A stretch of 37,172 nucleotides of DNA from Acidimicrobiia bacterium (lineage in GTDB: Bacteria; Actinomycetota; Acidimicrobiia; Spongiisociales; UBA5794), in the NCBI GenBank assembly GCA_024762335.1, contig JANTHO010000021.1:1-37172 (forward strand), read 5' to 3'. The position numbers and the translations under genes are program-made. Shown here piece after piece: positions 12,792 to 21,140 of the stretch; position 1 is the stretch's first letter; each line of letters starts with the position of its first letter. Below the pieces are notes generated by a model. The model worked only from the letters and a program-made list of their open reading frames with translations, made no database searches and was not told the DNA's origin.

Positions 12792-14453
12792 GTGACTGAC
12801 ACCCAACAACCCAAGAACATCCTCGTCGCCGTCGCCTGGCCGTACGCCAGCGGATCGCGACACCTCGGCCACCTCGGCGGCGCGTACCTTCCACCCGACA
12901 TCTTCGCCCGGTACCACCGGTCCTTCGGGAACCGGGTACTGATGGTCTCCGGAAGCGACGTACACGGCACACCCATCACCGTGCGAGCCGACGAGGAGGG
13001 TGTCACCCCCGCCGAGATTGTCGAGCGGTACCACGGCGAGATCGAGCAGAACTGGAAAGACCTCGGTTTCACCTACGACCTGTACACCACCACGGGCACC
13101 GAGATGCACCACCAGGTCGGCCAGGACTTCTTCTTGCGTCTCCTCGAAAACGGCTACCTCTATCGCAAGACGACCGAGCAGTTCTTCGATGAGGAGGTGG
13201 GGCGATTCCTCCCCGACCGGTACGTCGAGGGAACCTGCCCCCACTGCGGATACGCCGACGCCCGTGGAGACCAGTGCGACAACTGCAGCCGCACGCTCGA
13301 TCCGGTCGACCTGATCGATCCGCGGTCCAAGCTCTCGTCGACCGCACCGGTGCTGCGAGAGACCGAGCACTACTACTGGAAGCTGTCGGCGTTCCAGGAG
13401 CCCCTGCTCGACTGGCTCCGCACCCGGGAGGGCTGGCGTCCCCACGTGATCAACTTCGCCATCGGCATGGTCGAAGAGGGCCTCCACGATCGCTCCTTCA
13501 CCCGCGACCTTGACTGGGGGATCCCGCTTCCCGTCGACGACCTCGGACCGGGCAAGTCCATCTACGTGTGGTGGGAGGCCGTCATGGGCTACCTCTCCGC
13601 AGCCAAGGAATGGGCACGACTCCGCGGCGAGCCGGACGCGTGGAAGGACTGGTGGGAGAACCCGGAAGCCGAGAGCTACTACTTCATCGGCAAGGACAAC
13701 ATCCCGTTCCATGCCGTCTACTGGCCTGCGCTACTGATGGGCTACGGCGGCCTCGACCTCCCGACCGACGTCCCGGCCAACCAGTTCATCACCTTCAAAG
13801 GGGAGAAGGGTTCGGCCAGCCGCGGCGTCGGCCGGTCCATCTCCTGGTACATCGACCACTTCGAGGTCGACGCGCTGCGCTACGCCGTCGCGATCAACTT
13901 CCCGGAGAACAACGACACCGACATCTCCGATGAAGACATGATCCGCCGCGTCAACGAGGAACTCGTGGCGACGTGGGGGAACCTCGTGAACCGGATCGTT
14001 TCGATGACCGGCCGGTACTTCGACGGCGTCGTACAGGAACAGGCCGATCTCGACGAACACGACGACGCACTCATCGCGTCGGTCGACGAGACGCTCTCGG
14101 AGGTCGGGACCCTGATTTCGGAGGTGAAGCTGCGTGCCGGCCTCCAGCGGGCCATGGCCGGGGCACAGGCGGTCAACGTATACCTGAGCGAGCGTGAGCC
14201 GTGGAAGACGGCGAAGACGGATCTCGCCCGCACCGGGACCACGCTCTCGGTCGCCGCCGAAGCGATCGCGGGGATTGCCATCGCTCTCTATCCGTATCTG
14301 CCGTTCACGACGGTGAAGGTGCTCGAGGCGCTGTCGGTGCCGATGGGCGATCACGGGCCGTCGTGGACTCTCCCCGAAGTTCCCGCGGGGACGCGTATCG
14401 GAGAGTTGGGGCCGCTGTACGCAAAGATGGAGCCGTTCGGCGAAGACGAGTGA
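12792..14453 (+). CDS. metG: Methionyl-tRNA synthetase MetG
   Basis: Charges tRNA-Met with methionine. The 553-residue class I synthetase has WPYASGSRHLGHLGG (residues 14-28, HLGH replacing HIGH), a four-cysteine zinc knuckle (CPHC...CDNC, about residues 147-165), YVWWEAVMGYLSA, GKDNIPFH and the anticodon-binding helical domain (about residues 385-500). The KMSKS loop is unusual: KGSASRG (about residue 340), retaining only the first lysine and the two serines. There is no C-terminal tRNA-binding extension. The frame is open upstream to 12690, but GTG 12792 begins close to the conserved core and follows a -10 box. It is followed 6 nt later by tatD. Confidence 0.95.
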   Translation: MTDTQQPKNILVAVAWPYASGSRHLGHLGGAYLPPDIFARYHRSFGNRVLMVSGSDVHGTPITVRADEEGVTPAEIVERYHGEIEQNWKDLGFTYDLYTTTGTEMHHQVGQDFFLRLLENGYLYRKTTEQFFDEEVGRFLPDRYVEGTCPHCGYADARGDQCDNCSRTLDPVDLIDPRSKLSSTAPVLRETEHYYWKLSAFQEPLLDWLRTREGWRPHVINFAIGMVEEGLHDRSFTRDLDWGIPLPVDDLGPGKSIYVWWEAVMGYLSAAKEWARLRGEPDAWKDWWENPEAESYYFIGKDNIPFHAVYWPALLMGYGGLDLPTDVPANQFITFKGEKGSASRGVGRSISWYIDHFEVDALRYAVAINFPENNDTDISDEDMIRRVNEELVATWGNLVNRIVSMTGRYFDGVVQEQADLDEHDDALIASVDETLSEVGTLISEVKLRAGLQRAMAGAQAVNVYLSEREPWKTAKTDLARTGTTLSVAAEAIAGIAIALYPYLPFTTVKVLEALSVPMGDHGPSWTLPEVPAGTRIGELGPLYAKMEPFGEDE

Positions 14454-14459
14454 GGTCTG

Positions 14460-15221
14460 ATGGCCACCTGGGTCGATAGCCACTGCCACATCTTCATGCT
14501 CGACGACCCGATCGGCGCTGTCGATCGGGCGGTCGAGGCAGGCATCGAGTGGATGCTCGTTCCCGGCGTCGACATCGAGACGAGTCTCGAGGCCCGGCGG
14601 CTCGCATCGGAACGTCCCGACCGGGTGCTGTGGGCGACCGGACTCCATCCGCACGACGCGGAACGATGGGACGACGAACAGGGACGTATCACGGCGCTGG
14701 CGGTCGACGCTGCAGCGATCGGTGAGGTTGGACTCGACTATTACCGGAACCTGTCTCCCCGCGATGTCCAGCGTGTTGCATTCAGAGATCAGGTGCAACT
14801 CGCGTCGCATCTGGACAAACCCGTGATCATCCACACGAGAGACTCCTTTGCAGATGTGTACGAGATCGTCGGTGAAGCCGACCTGGGGGAGAAGGCGGTC
14901 CTCCACTGTTGGACCGGCGGGCCCCGGTGGACGAAGCGGTTCCGCGAACTCGGAGCGATCTTCTCGTTCGCAGGGCCGATTACCTACACGACGGGCGACA
15001 CCGTGCGCCGGGCCGCGGCCGAAGCCCCTCCGGAACGGACACTCGTTGAGACGGATACTCCGTACCTGACCCCCGAACCGCACCGCGACGAGACGAACCG
15101 ACCCGAATGGTCGAGTCTCAACGGGTTGGCGCTCGCCGACATCTGGGGCATGCCGGGCGACGAGGTGGCCCGGATCACCTCGGAGAATGCCGCCCGTGTC
15201 TTCGGATCGCCCCGTGGCTGA
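14460..15221 (+). CDS. tatD: TatD-family metal-dependent nuclease
   Basis: A TIM-barrel hydrolase of 253 residues. Family members are Mg-dependent 3'-5' exonucleases or D-aminoacyl-tRNA-related hydrolases. Metal motifs visible are VDSHCHI (residues 5-11), GEVGLDYY (about residues 88-95), IIHTRD (about residues 121-126), LHCWTG (about residues 141-146) and ETDTPYLTPEPHR (about residues 199-211), in the right order and spacing. It begins 6 nt after metG and overlaps rsmA by 8 nt. The metG-tatD-rsmA-ispE arrangement matches other actinobacteria. Confidence 0.95.
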   Translation: MATWVDSHCHIFMLDDPIGAVDRAVEAGIEWMLVPGVDIETSLEARRLASERPDRVLWATGLHPHDAERWDDEQGRITALAVDAAAIGEVGLDYYRNLSPRDVQRVAFRDQVQLASHLDKPVIIHTRDSFADVYEIVGEADLGEKAVLHCWTGGPRWTKRFRELGAIFSFAGPITYTTGDTVRRAAAEAPPERTLVETDTPYLTPEPHRDETNRPEWSSLNGLALADIWGMPGDEVARITSENAARVFGSPRG

Positions 15222-16038
15222 CCCCGGGCCCCAGGGACGGAACACGATCCGCAGGCTGCTCGCCGAACACGGCATCCGTCCGAATCAGACGTACGGACAG
15301 AATTTCCTCGCCGATCCGAACGTGATCAACCGAATCGTCGGTCTCGCCGATCTTGGGCCGGAGTCTCTGGTCGTCGAGATCGGAGGCGGAACGGGCACAC
15401 TCACCGGTGCGCTCGCAGCAACCGGAGCGAGGGTGGTCGTCTACGAGATCGACGCCGGTCTCGTGCGCGTCCTCGAACACACCGTCGGTGACCTGCCGAA
15501 CGTCGAGATCCGACATGCCGACGCAAGCAACATCGATCTCGGAAGCGCTCTCGACGGCGGCCCATGGTCCCTCGTTGCGAACCTTCCGTACAACGTCGGC
15601 ACCGGAATCGTGCTCGACGCGCTCCGGAGCGCTCCCGCCGTCGAACGGTTCGTGGTTCTCGTCCAGCGTGAGGTCGCGGATCGGCTGCTCGCCGCACCGG
15701 GATCCCGGACCTACGGGATCCCGTCTGTAATCACAGCGGTCCACGCGACCGGACGGGTCGCGTTCACCGTTCCAGCATCGGTGTTCTATCCGACTCCTTC
15801 CGTCGAATCGGCCGTCGTGGATCTCAGGCGACGCCCGGCACCGGATGGAGCGGAGCGGGGCATCGAGATGGCAACGGCGGCATTCGGACTCCGTCGCAAG
15901 ATGCTGCGCAGAAGTCTCGAAGACATGATCACGGATCCGGCTGCTGCGCTGGAACGATGCGACATCGATCCGACGGCACGGCCGGAACAGCTCGCCCCCG
16001 AGGACTTCATCACGATCGCTCGCGAGGCAGAGGCATGA
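15214..16038 (+). CDS. rsmA: 16S rRNA dimethyladenosine transferase RsmA (KsgA)
   Basis: Dimethylates A1518 and A1519 of 16S rRNA late in small-subunit assembly. The 274-residue product shows the family motifs: YGQNFLADPNVINRIV (about residues 27-42), VEIGGGTGTLT (SAM-binding motif I, about residues 55-65), the catalytic NLPYNVGT (about residues 128-135), and FYPTPSVESAVV plus a helical C-terminal domain. GTG 15214 is used, overlapping the tatD stop by 8 nt; ATG 15187 would add nine residues lying entirely within tatD. The stop overlaps the ispE start (ATGA). Confidence 0.95.
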   Translation: MADPGPQGRNTIRRLLAEHGIRPNQTYGQNFLADPNVINRIVGLADLGPESLVVEIGGGTGTLTGALAATGARVVVYEIDAGLVRVLEHTVGDLPNVEIRHADASNIDLGSALDGGPWSLVANLPYNVGTGIVLDALRSAPAVERFVVLVQREVADRLLAAPGSRTYGIPSVITAVHATGRVAFTVPASVFYPTPSVESAVVDLRRRPAPDGAERGIEMATAAFGLRRKMLRRSLEDMITDPAAALERCDIDPTARPEQLAPEDFITIAREAEA

Positions 16039-16889
16039 AGGCACGGGCGTATGCAAAGGTCAATCTCGGTCTCCACGTGAAACGGCGTGGTGCCGACGGC
16101 TTTCATCCGCTGCACGGCATGTTCCAGACCATCGACTGGTACGACGACGTGACCGTGGAGGACGCGGAAGAAGACGGCATCGAGGTTCCCGGCGGGGGAG
16201 CACCCGCGGACAGCACGAATCTGGCATGGGTAGCCGTCGCAGCCGCCCGGGACCTCGGCCGCAGCGTCCGGCCCACCCTGGTCACTGTCGTGAAACGGAT
16301 CCCCTCGCCCGCCGGGCTTGGAGGCGGGAGCGCAGATGCCGCAGCCGCTCTCAACCTCGCAGCCCGTCGCTTCACCGTGTCGTTCGACGACGTGCGGCGC
16401 CTCGCCGTTGATCTCGGATCGGATGTTCCGTTCGCGGTCGTCGGCGGCACCGCGATCGTGACGGGACGGGGGGAGTTCGTGTCTCCGCAGCCCGATGCGA
16501 CGGGTTTTGCCCTGGCCATCGTCGTCCCACCGATCGACCTCGCAACCGCTGCCGTCTACCGGAAGTGGGACGAGATGGACGGTCCCGAAGGTCCGGCCGT
16601 GCCCGTGCGGATGCTCCCTCCCGCGCTCCGGGACTATGCGCCGCTGGCGAACGACCTCTATCCGGCTGCCGTGAAGGTCGATCCGCAGATCGACGAATGG
16701 AGGGCAGAGCTGAGTAGCCGCTGGGGCGTGCCGGTGTCGATGACGGGCAGCGGTGCCGCCCTCTTCGCGTACTTCCCGACGCGTTCGGAGGCTGAGGATG
16801 CGCTGACGAGTGTCCCGGACGGAGCCGCGGCGGTGCGAGCCGTCGAACCCGTTCAGCACGGCTGGGTAGTCGTTGCAGAAGAGGGATGA
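16035..16889 (+). CDS. ispE: 4-diphosphocytidyl-2-C-methyl-D-erythritol kinase IspE
   Basis: Phosphorylates CDP-methylerythritol in the non-mevalonate isoprenoid pathway, which supplies undecaprenyl and quinone side chains. The 284-residue GHMP kinase begins ARAYAKVNLGLHV (catalytic lysine about residue 8) and has the ATP-binding loop PSPAGLGGGSADAAA (about residues 93-107), LGSDVPFAVVGGTAIVTGRG with the catalytic aspartate, and a C-terminal SMTGSGAALFA. It is coupled to rsmA by a 4-nt overlap and followed by tRNA-Gln after 39 nt. Confidence 0.96.
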   Translation: MKARAYAKVNLGLHVKRRGADGFHPLHGMFQTIDWYDDVTVEDAEEDGIEVPGGGAPADSTNLAWVAVAAARDLGRSVRPTLVTVVKRIPSPAGLGGGSADAAAALNLAARRFTVSFDDVRRLAVDLGSDVPFAVVGGTAIVTGRGEFVSPQPDATGFALAIVVPPIDLATAAVYRKWDEMDGPEGPAVPVRMLPPALRDYAPLANDLYPAAVKVDPQIDEWRAELSSRWGVPVSMTGSGAALFAYFPTRSEAEDALTSVPDGAAAVRAVEPVQHGWVVVAEEG

Positions 16890-16910
16890 CGCTCAGCGTC
16901 CTCGCAGGTC

Positions 16911-16916
16911 TAACCT
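16911..16916 (+). promoter_or_regulatory. -10 element (TAACCT) of tRNA-Gln
   Basis: TAACCT ends 12 nt before the mature tRNA-Gln 5' end. A poor -35 candidate, ATGACG (16886-16891), lies 19 nt upstream and overlaps the ispE stop codon. Confidence 0.45.
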
Positions 16917-16928
16917 TGGAACCCCCAA

Positions 16929-17000
16929 TGGGGGGTGGTGTAACTGGCAGCACAGGTGGTTTTGGTCCATCCAGTACGGGTTCGAGTCCTGTCCCCCCAG
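16929..17000 (+). tRNA. tRNA-Gln (anticodon TTG)
   Basis: The acceptor stem is TGGGGGG (16929-16935) with CCCCCCA (16993-16999), the D arm 16938-16953, the anticodon arm 16955-16971 with loop TTTTGGT giving anticodon TTG (reads CAA), and the T arm 16976-16992 with TTCGAGT. The discriminator is G17000; CCA is not encoded. The weak U1-A72 pair is typical of tRNA-Gln. It lies 20 nt upstream of glmU and may share a transcript with it. Confidence 0.96.
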
Positions 17001-17020
17001 CGAAACGCGATGGAGGTTTC

Positions 17021-18400
17021 ATGCATCTTGCCGTGATCGTGCTCGCCGCAGGCAAAGGCACACGCATGAAGTCCGATCTCCCGAAGGTCCTGCATCGGGT
17101 TGCCGGCCGCAGCCTCCTCGAGTGGGTCCTCGCCGCGGCCGCTCCTCTCGATGTTGAGGAGACCGTCGTTGTGGTCGGCCACGGTGCCGACACCGTTGCC
17201 GCCGTGCTGCCATCGAACGCAGTGACGGTGGTCCAGGAGCCACAGCTCGGCACCGGTGACGCCGCCCGCGTCGGGCTCGGAGCCTGCAGCGACGCGATCG
17301 ATACCGTCCTCATCATTCCTGGCGACATGCCGCTGCTCGAAGCCGACACGCTCGCGGCGGTCGTAGATGCCCACAGAGACAAGGGCGCCGCCGCCACCGT
17401 TCTAACGGTGAAGATGGACGACCCTACCGGCTACGGGAGGGTCGAACGCCGCTGGGACCAGGTCACGGCGATCGTCGAACAACGCGATGCGGACGAACGC
17501 CAGCAGGCGATCGACGAGGTGAACACCTCTGTGTACGCGTTCGACGCTGCGTTCCTGTCCGATGCCCTCGGCCGGCTCGGCAGCGACAACAGCCAGGGCG
17601 AGTACTACCTCACCGACGTGATCGGGATTCTCAGCGGACAGAGCCGACCTGTTGCGGCCGTCACGACCGAGGCCGTCGAGGGAACCGGCGTCAACTCTCA
17701 CGTGCAACTCGCAGCCGTCGCTGAGGTGCTGCGACACCGCACAAACGACGAGCTGATGACATCCGGTGTTTCCATGGTCGACCCTTCACGGGTCTACATC
17801 GATGCTGGAGTCGAGGTCGCGCCGGGAGCCATGATCTACCCGGGAGTCCATCTCGAAGGGGCGACGACCGTAGGGGCGGGCGCCGAGGTGGGGCCGGACG
17901 TTCACGCGAGGGACACCGTCATCGGGCCGGGATCGACGGTGCGTTACTCCGTGCTCGACGGAGCCACGATCGGCCCGGATGCCACGGTCGGGCCGTTCAC
18001 GTACCTCCGGCCGGGCGCCGACCTGGCGGATCGGTCCAAGGCCGGAGCGTTCGTCGAGATCAAGAAGTCCCGGGTCGGAACCGGCTCGAAGGTGCCTCAC
18101 CTCAGCTACATCGGCGACGCAACGATCGGCGAGGACACCAACATCGGTGCAGCAACGGTCACCGTCAACTACGACGGATACGACAAGCATCCGACCGTGA
18201 TCGGCGACCGGGTACGGATCGGATCCGACACGATGCTCGTCGCTCCGGTGACCGTCGGCGACGACGCCTACACCGGAGCCGGGTCGGTCATCACCCACGA
18301 TGTGTCCCCGGGTGCGCTCGCCATCGAGCGTTCGCATCAGAAGGAGATCCCTGGCTACGCTGAGAGGCGGAAGCATCGAGCCTCTGAGGACGGGAAGTGA
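17021..18400 (+). CDS. glmU: Bifunctional UDP-GlcNAc pyrophosphorylase/acetyltransferase GlmU
   Basis: Acetylates glucosamine 1-phosphate and uridylylates the product to UDP-GlcNAc for peptidoglycan. The 459-residue protein has both domains: an N-terminal uridylyltransferase (LAAGKGTRMKSDLPKVLH, residues 8-25; LGTGDAA; PGDMPLL) and a C-terminal left-handed beta-helix acetyltransferase (about residues 255-450) with many I/V-G-x-G/D hexapeptides, the YLRPGADL loop and NYDGYDKHPT. The ATG at 17021 has GGAGG four bases upstream. The open frame upstream runs through tRNA-Gln and is not coding. The stop shares its last base with the prs ATG. Confidence 0.97.
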   Translation: MHLAVIVLAAGKGTRMKSDLPKVLHRVAGRSLLEWVLAAAAPLDVEETVVVVGHGADTVAAVLPSNAVTVVQEPQLGTGDAARVGLGACSDAIDTVLIIPGDMPLLEADTLAAVVDAHRDKGAAATVLTVKMDDPTGYGRVERRWDQVTAIVEQRDADERQQAIDEVNTSVYAFDAAFLSDALGRLGSDNSQGEYYLTDVIGILSGQSRPVAAVTTEAVEGTGVNSHVQLAAVAEVLRHRTNDELMTSGVSMVDPSRVYIDAGVEVAPGAMIYPGVHLEGATTVGAGAEVGPDVHARDTVIGPGSTVRYSVLDGATIGPDATVGPFTYLRPGADLADRSKAGAFVEIKKSRVGTGSKVPHLSYIGDATIGEDTNIGAATVTVNYDGYDKHPTVIGDRVRIGSDTMLVAPVTVGDDAYTGAGSVITHDVSPGALAIERSHQKEIPGYAERRKHRASEDGK

Positions 18401-19371
18401 TGGAGCTTCGAAGCCGCAAACGGTTGATGGTTTTCTCGGGTTCGGCGAACGAGCCGCTCGCGGAAGAGGTCGCTCACATCCTCGGTGTTGAACTGGGCGG
18501 CGTCGAGCGGTCGGTGTTCGCCAACGGCGAGATCTATATCCATTTCACCGAGAGTGTCCGCGGGGCGGATGCCTTCGTCATCCAGAGTCACACAACTCCG
18601 ATCAACTTCAACATCATGGAACAGTTGATCATGATCGATGCTCTCAAGCGGGCGTCGGCGAAGCGGATCACCGCCGTCGTGCCGTTCTACGGATACGCCA
18701 GGCAGGACAAGAAGGGTCGTCCACGCGAACCGATTTCGGCACGCTTGATGGGCAACATGTTCGTCGCTGCGGGAGCCGACCGCATCGTGAGCCTCGATCT
18801 GCACACGGGACAGATCCAGGGCTTCGTCGACAAGCCGTTCGACCATCTCACGGCGCTCCATCTCTTCGCCGAGTACCTGGGGAAGACCACTGAGGGCCGC
18901 TTGACGATCGTCTCCCCGGATTCCGGTCGGGTCAAGCTGGCGTCCCGCCATGCGGCCCACCTCGGTGCCAGAGTCGCGTTCGTGCACAAGCGCCGATCCG
19001 CCGACGTTCGGAACGAGACCTCGACGCTCTGGGTGGTCGGCGACGTGAAAGATCGGCACTGCATCATCGTCGACGACATGATCGACACTGCGGGGACCGT
19101 CATCGGCGCAGCCGAACTGCTGCGCCAGCGCGGAGCCCTCTCGGTGAGGGTTGTCTCGACCCACGGAGTGCTCTCACCGCCGGCGCTCGAACGGATCGCC
19201 GAGGCCCAGATCGATGAACTCGTCATCACGAACTCGCTCCCCGTGCCCGCCGAGGCCCTGGCGATGGACAAGGTGACCGTTCTCTCTGTTGGACCGATCC
19301 TGGCAGGCGCCGTGAACGCGATCTTCGCAGACTCGTCGGTGAGCGAGATCTTCCAGGGCGAGAACGTCTGA
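18400..19371 (+). CDS. prs: Ribose-phosphate pyrophosphokinase Prs
   Basis: Makes PRPP from ribose 5-phosphate and ATP for nucleotide, histidine and tryptophan synthesis. The 323-residue product carries FSGSANEPLAEEVA, FANGEIYIHFTESVRG, YARQDKKGRPREPISAR (ATP and flexible loop), DLHTGQIQGF and the PRPP-binding IIVDDMIDTAGT (about residues 224-235). Length is typical. ATG 18400 is used; GTG 18397 would add one residue. The glmU-prs pair is a conserved actinobacterial arrangement. Confidence 0.97.
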   Translation: MELRSRKRLMVFSGSANEPLAEEVAHILGVELGGVERSVFANGEIYIHFTESVRGADAFVIQSHTTPINFNIMEQLIMIDALKRASAKRITAVVPFYGYARQDKKGRPREPISARLMGNMFVAAGADRIVSLDLHTGQIQGFVDKPFDHLTALHLFAEYLGKTTEGRLTIVSPDSGRVKLASRHAAHLGARVAFVHKRRSADVRNETSTLWVVGDVKDRHCIIVDDMIDTAGTVIGAAELLRQRGALSVRVVSTHGVLSPPALERIAEAQIDELVITNSLPVPAEALAMDKVTVLSVGPILAGAVNAIFADSSVSEIFQGENV

Positions 19372-19374
19372 GCC

Positions 19375-19782
19375 TTGGACACCGCGGTTCTCACCATCGA
19401 GACGGGCCGGGGTCGGGGACCGTTCGATATCACCGCCGAGGTGGCACGATTCGTTACGGGAAGGGGCGACGGCCTCCTCAACGTCTTCGTACCTCATGCC
19501 ACGGCCGGTATAGCGATCATCGAGACCGGAGCCGGCAGCGATGAGGATCTGATGGACGCCATCGACGAGATTCTTCCGCGAGATGATCGTCGCTACCGGC
19601 ACCGGCACGGATCGCCCGGCCACGGTGCCGATCATGTCATGCCGGGATTCGTTGCACCGTCGACGGTCGTTCCGGTTGTCGACGGGCGTCTCGCCCTCGG
19701 GACCTGGCAGTCGATCGTTCTCGTCGACCCGAACCGGGACAATGCCGTCCGGCATGTCCGCCTGTCTTTCCTGACCGGGTAG
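19375..19782 (+). CDS. YjbQ/UPF0047 family protein
   Basis: A 135-residue single-domain protein of the YjbQ family (COG0432). The pattern is clear: LLNVFVPHATAGIAIIETG (about residues 35-53), DLMDAIDEILP, the histidine-rich RYRHRHGSPGHGADHVMPGFVAPS (about residues 73-96) and LGTWQSIVLVD. Some members show weak thiamine-phosphate synthase activity in vitro; the physiological role is unclear. The start is a TTG 3 nt after the prs stop; no in-frame ATG or GTG lies before the conserved core. It is probably co-transcribed with glmU-prs. Confidence 0.88.
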   Translation: MDTAVLTIETGRGRGPFDITAEVARFVTGRGDGLLNVFVPHATAGIAIIETGAGSDEDLMDAIDEILPRDDRRYRHRHGSPGHGADHVMPGFVAPSTVVPVVDGRLALGTWQSIVLVDPNRDNAVRHVRLSFLTG

Positions 19783-19845
19783 CGGGGACCGCACGTACCC
19801 GACGCGTCGGTACGGGCGGCATGTGCTTTGTGCGTATCGCTGCCC

Positions 19846-19851
19846 TACACT
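19846..19851 (+). promoter_or_regulatory. -10 element (TACACT) of rplY
   Basis: TACACT lies 36 nt before the rplY ATG in a 105-nt gap. It would give a leader carrying GAGGAG (19875-19880), 7 nt before the ATG. No good -35 box is seen. Confidence 0.4.
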
Positions 19852-19887
19852 TGCGCGACTTCGTCAGAGTTCTCGAGGAGCCCAATC

Positions 19888-20544
19888 ATGCAGCAAGAGA
19901 CCTTGCGCGCTCTCAAGCGCACCGGATCAGGAAGCCGACCCGCACGACGGATGCGTCGCGACGGTCAGGTTCCCGCAGTCGTCTACGGCAAAGGTGTCGA
20001 GCCCCAGCCGGTAGCGATCGACGGGCGCGCCCTGTACGGCGTACTGCACACGGAAGCGGGTCTCAACGCGCTGATCAACGTCGAGATCGAAGACGGCGAG
20101 AGCGTCCTCACCGTTGCCCGTGAGGTGCAGCGCGACCCGGTGCGGGGAGATATCACCCACCTCGACTTCATCAAGGTCTCCCTCGACGTTGAGATCGAGG
20201 CTGAGGTCGGCCTGGAGTACACCGGCACGCCGAAGGGCGTCCAGGAGGATGGCGGCTTCGTCGAGACCGTCGAGACATCGGTCATGTTGATGGCGCTTCC
20301 GACCGCGATCCCGACATCGATCGAAGTGGACATCTCGGAACTCGGCATCGGCGACACCGTCAAGGTCGCGGATCTGCCGGAACTCGACGGGGTCACCTAC
20401 ACGACCGACGCCGATCGACCGCTCGTCACCGTCCTGCTCCCGACCGTCGTCGAGGAAGAGGTTCCAGAGGAACTGCTCGAGGGCGAAGAGGGCGAAGAGG
20501 GCGAAGGCGAAGCAGGGGAAGAGACGCCCTCCGAAGAGGGCTGA
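19888..20544 (+). CDS. rplY: Ribosomal protein bL25, CTC form
   Basis: Binds 5S rRNA in the large subunit. The 218-residue protein has the N-terminal L25 5S-binding domain (R..GSGSRPARRMRRDGQVPAVVYGKGVEP, about residues 11-38, through residue 90) and the C-terminal TL5/CTC domain (about residues 98-185). It ends in a strongly acidic tail (about residues 187-218) made of repeated E-E-G units, from the DNA repeat GAGGGCGAA. Such tails vary in length between species and may change by slippage. An ordinary ribosome binding site decides the start. pth follows after 9 nt. Confidence 0.95.
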   Translation: MQQETLRALKRTGSGSRPARRMRRDGQVPAVVYGKGVEPQPVAIDGRALYGVLHTEAGLNALINVEIEDGESVLTVAREVQRDPVRGDITHLDFIKVSLDVEIEAEVGLEYTGTPKGVQEDGGFVETVETSVMLMALPTAIPTSIEVDISELGIGDTVKVADLPELDGVTYTTDADRPLVTVLLPTVVEEEVPEELLEGEEGEEGEGEAGEETPSEEG

Positions 20545-20553
20545 TCCCGGCCC

Positions 20554-21129
20554 GTGGCCACGAAACTCATCGTCGGTCTCCGGAACCCCGGGTCCCGCTA
20601 CGACGGAACGCGCCACAACATCGGTGGAGACGCCGTCGCTGCCGCGGTACCCGACGCAACGTTCAAGAAAGCACGGCTCGGTATCAGGGCCGACGTCGCG
20701 AACGTGCGGTTCGGCGACACGCGAGCCGTTCTCGCCCTGCCGCGAACGTTCATGAACGAATGCGGTCAGAGCGTGGCTCCGCTCGCACGGTACGAACGCG
20801 TCGACGGCGACCGACTCCTCATCGTCCACGACGACATCGATCTGCCGTTCGGGAAGCTGCGTGTGCAGTTCGGCGGGGGCGCGGGCGGCCACAACGGAAT
20901 TCGCTCGATCGTCGGGTCGCTCGACACGAAGGACTTCTGGCGTCTCAAGCTGGGTGTCGGTCGTCCACCGGGCCGTATCGATCCCGCCGACTATGTTCTC
21001 GGTCGGTTCGCTAAGGTCGAACGCGCGACCGTCGAGGAGAGCATCATCAAGGCCGCCCGGGTCATCGAGGTGTTCTCCATCGAGGGCGGCGAGGCCGCCA
21101 GACAGGCGGCAGGTGAACTGAACGACTGA
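20554..21129 (+). CDS. pth: Peptidyl-tRNA hydrolase Pth
   Basis: Releases tRNA from prematurely dissociated peptidyl-tRNA. The 191-residue product has all family motifs: [20 protein letters not shown] (residues 6-25, with Asn11 and catalytic His21), [25 protein letters not shown] (catalytic Asp), [12 protein letters not shown] and GVGRPPG. Codon 1 is GTG at 20554, 9 nt after the rplY stop. The rplY-pth pairing is conserved in actinobacteria. Confidence 0.97.
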   Translation: MATKLIVGLRNPGSRYDGTRHNIGGDAVAAAVPDATFKKARLGIRADVANVRFGDTRAVLALPRTFMNECGQSVAPLARYERVDGDRLLIVHDDIDLPFGKLRVQFGGGAGGHNGIRSIVGSLDTKDFWRLKLGVGRPPGRIDPADYVLGRFAKVERATVEESIIKAARVIEVFSIEGGEAARQAAGELND

Positions 21130-21140
21130 GGGGTGTTCCG

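Noticed and set aside
12738-13712. Long minus-strand open frame opposite metG, and similar ones opposite glgC, mazG, eno and mfd
   Set aside because: Shadow frames common in GC-rich DNA; the plus-strand products have full family motifs and the antisense products have none.
20464-20541. GAGGGCGAA repeat at the end of rplY as a separate repeat element
   Set aside because: It encodes the acidic tail usual for CTC-type bL25 proteins; treated as part of the gene.
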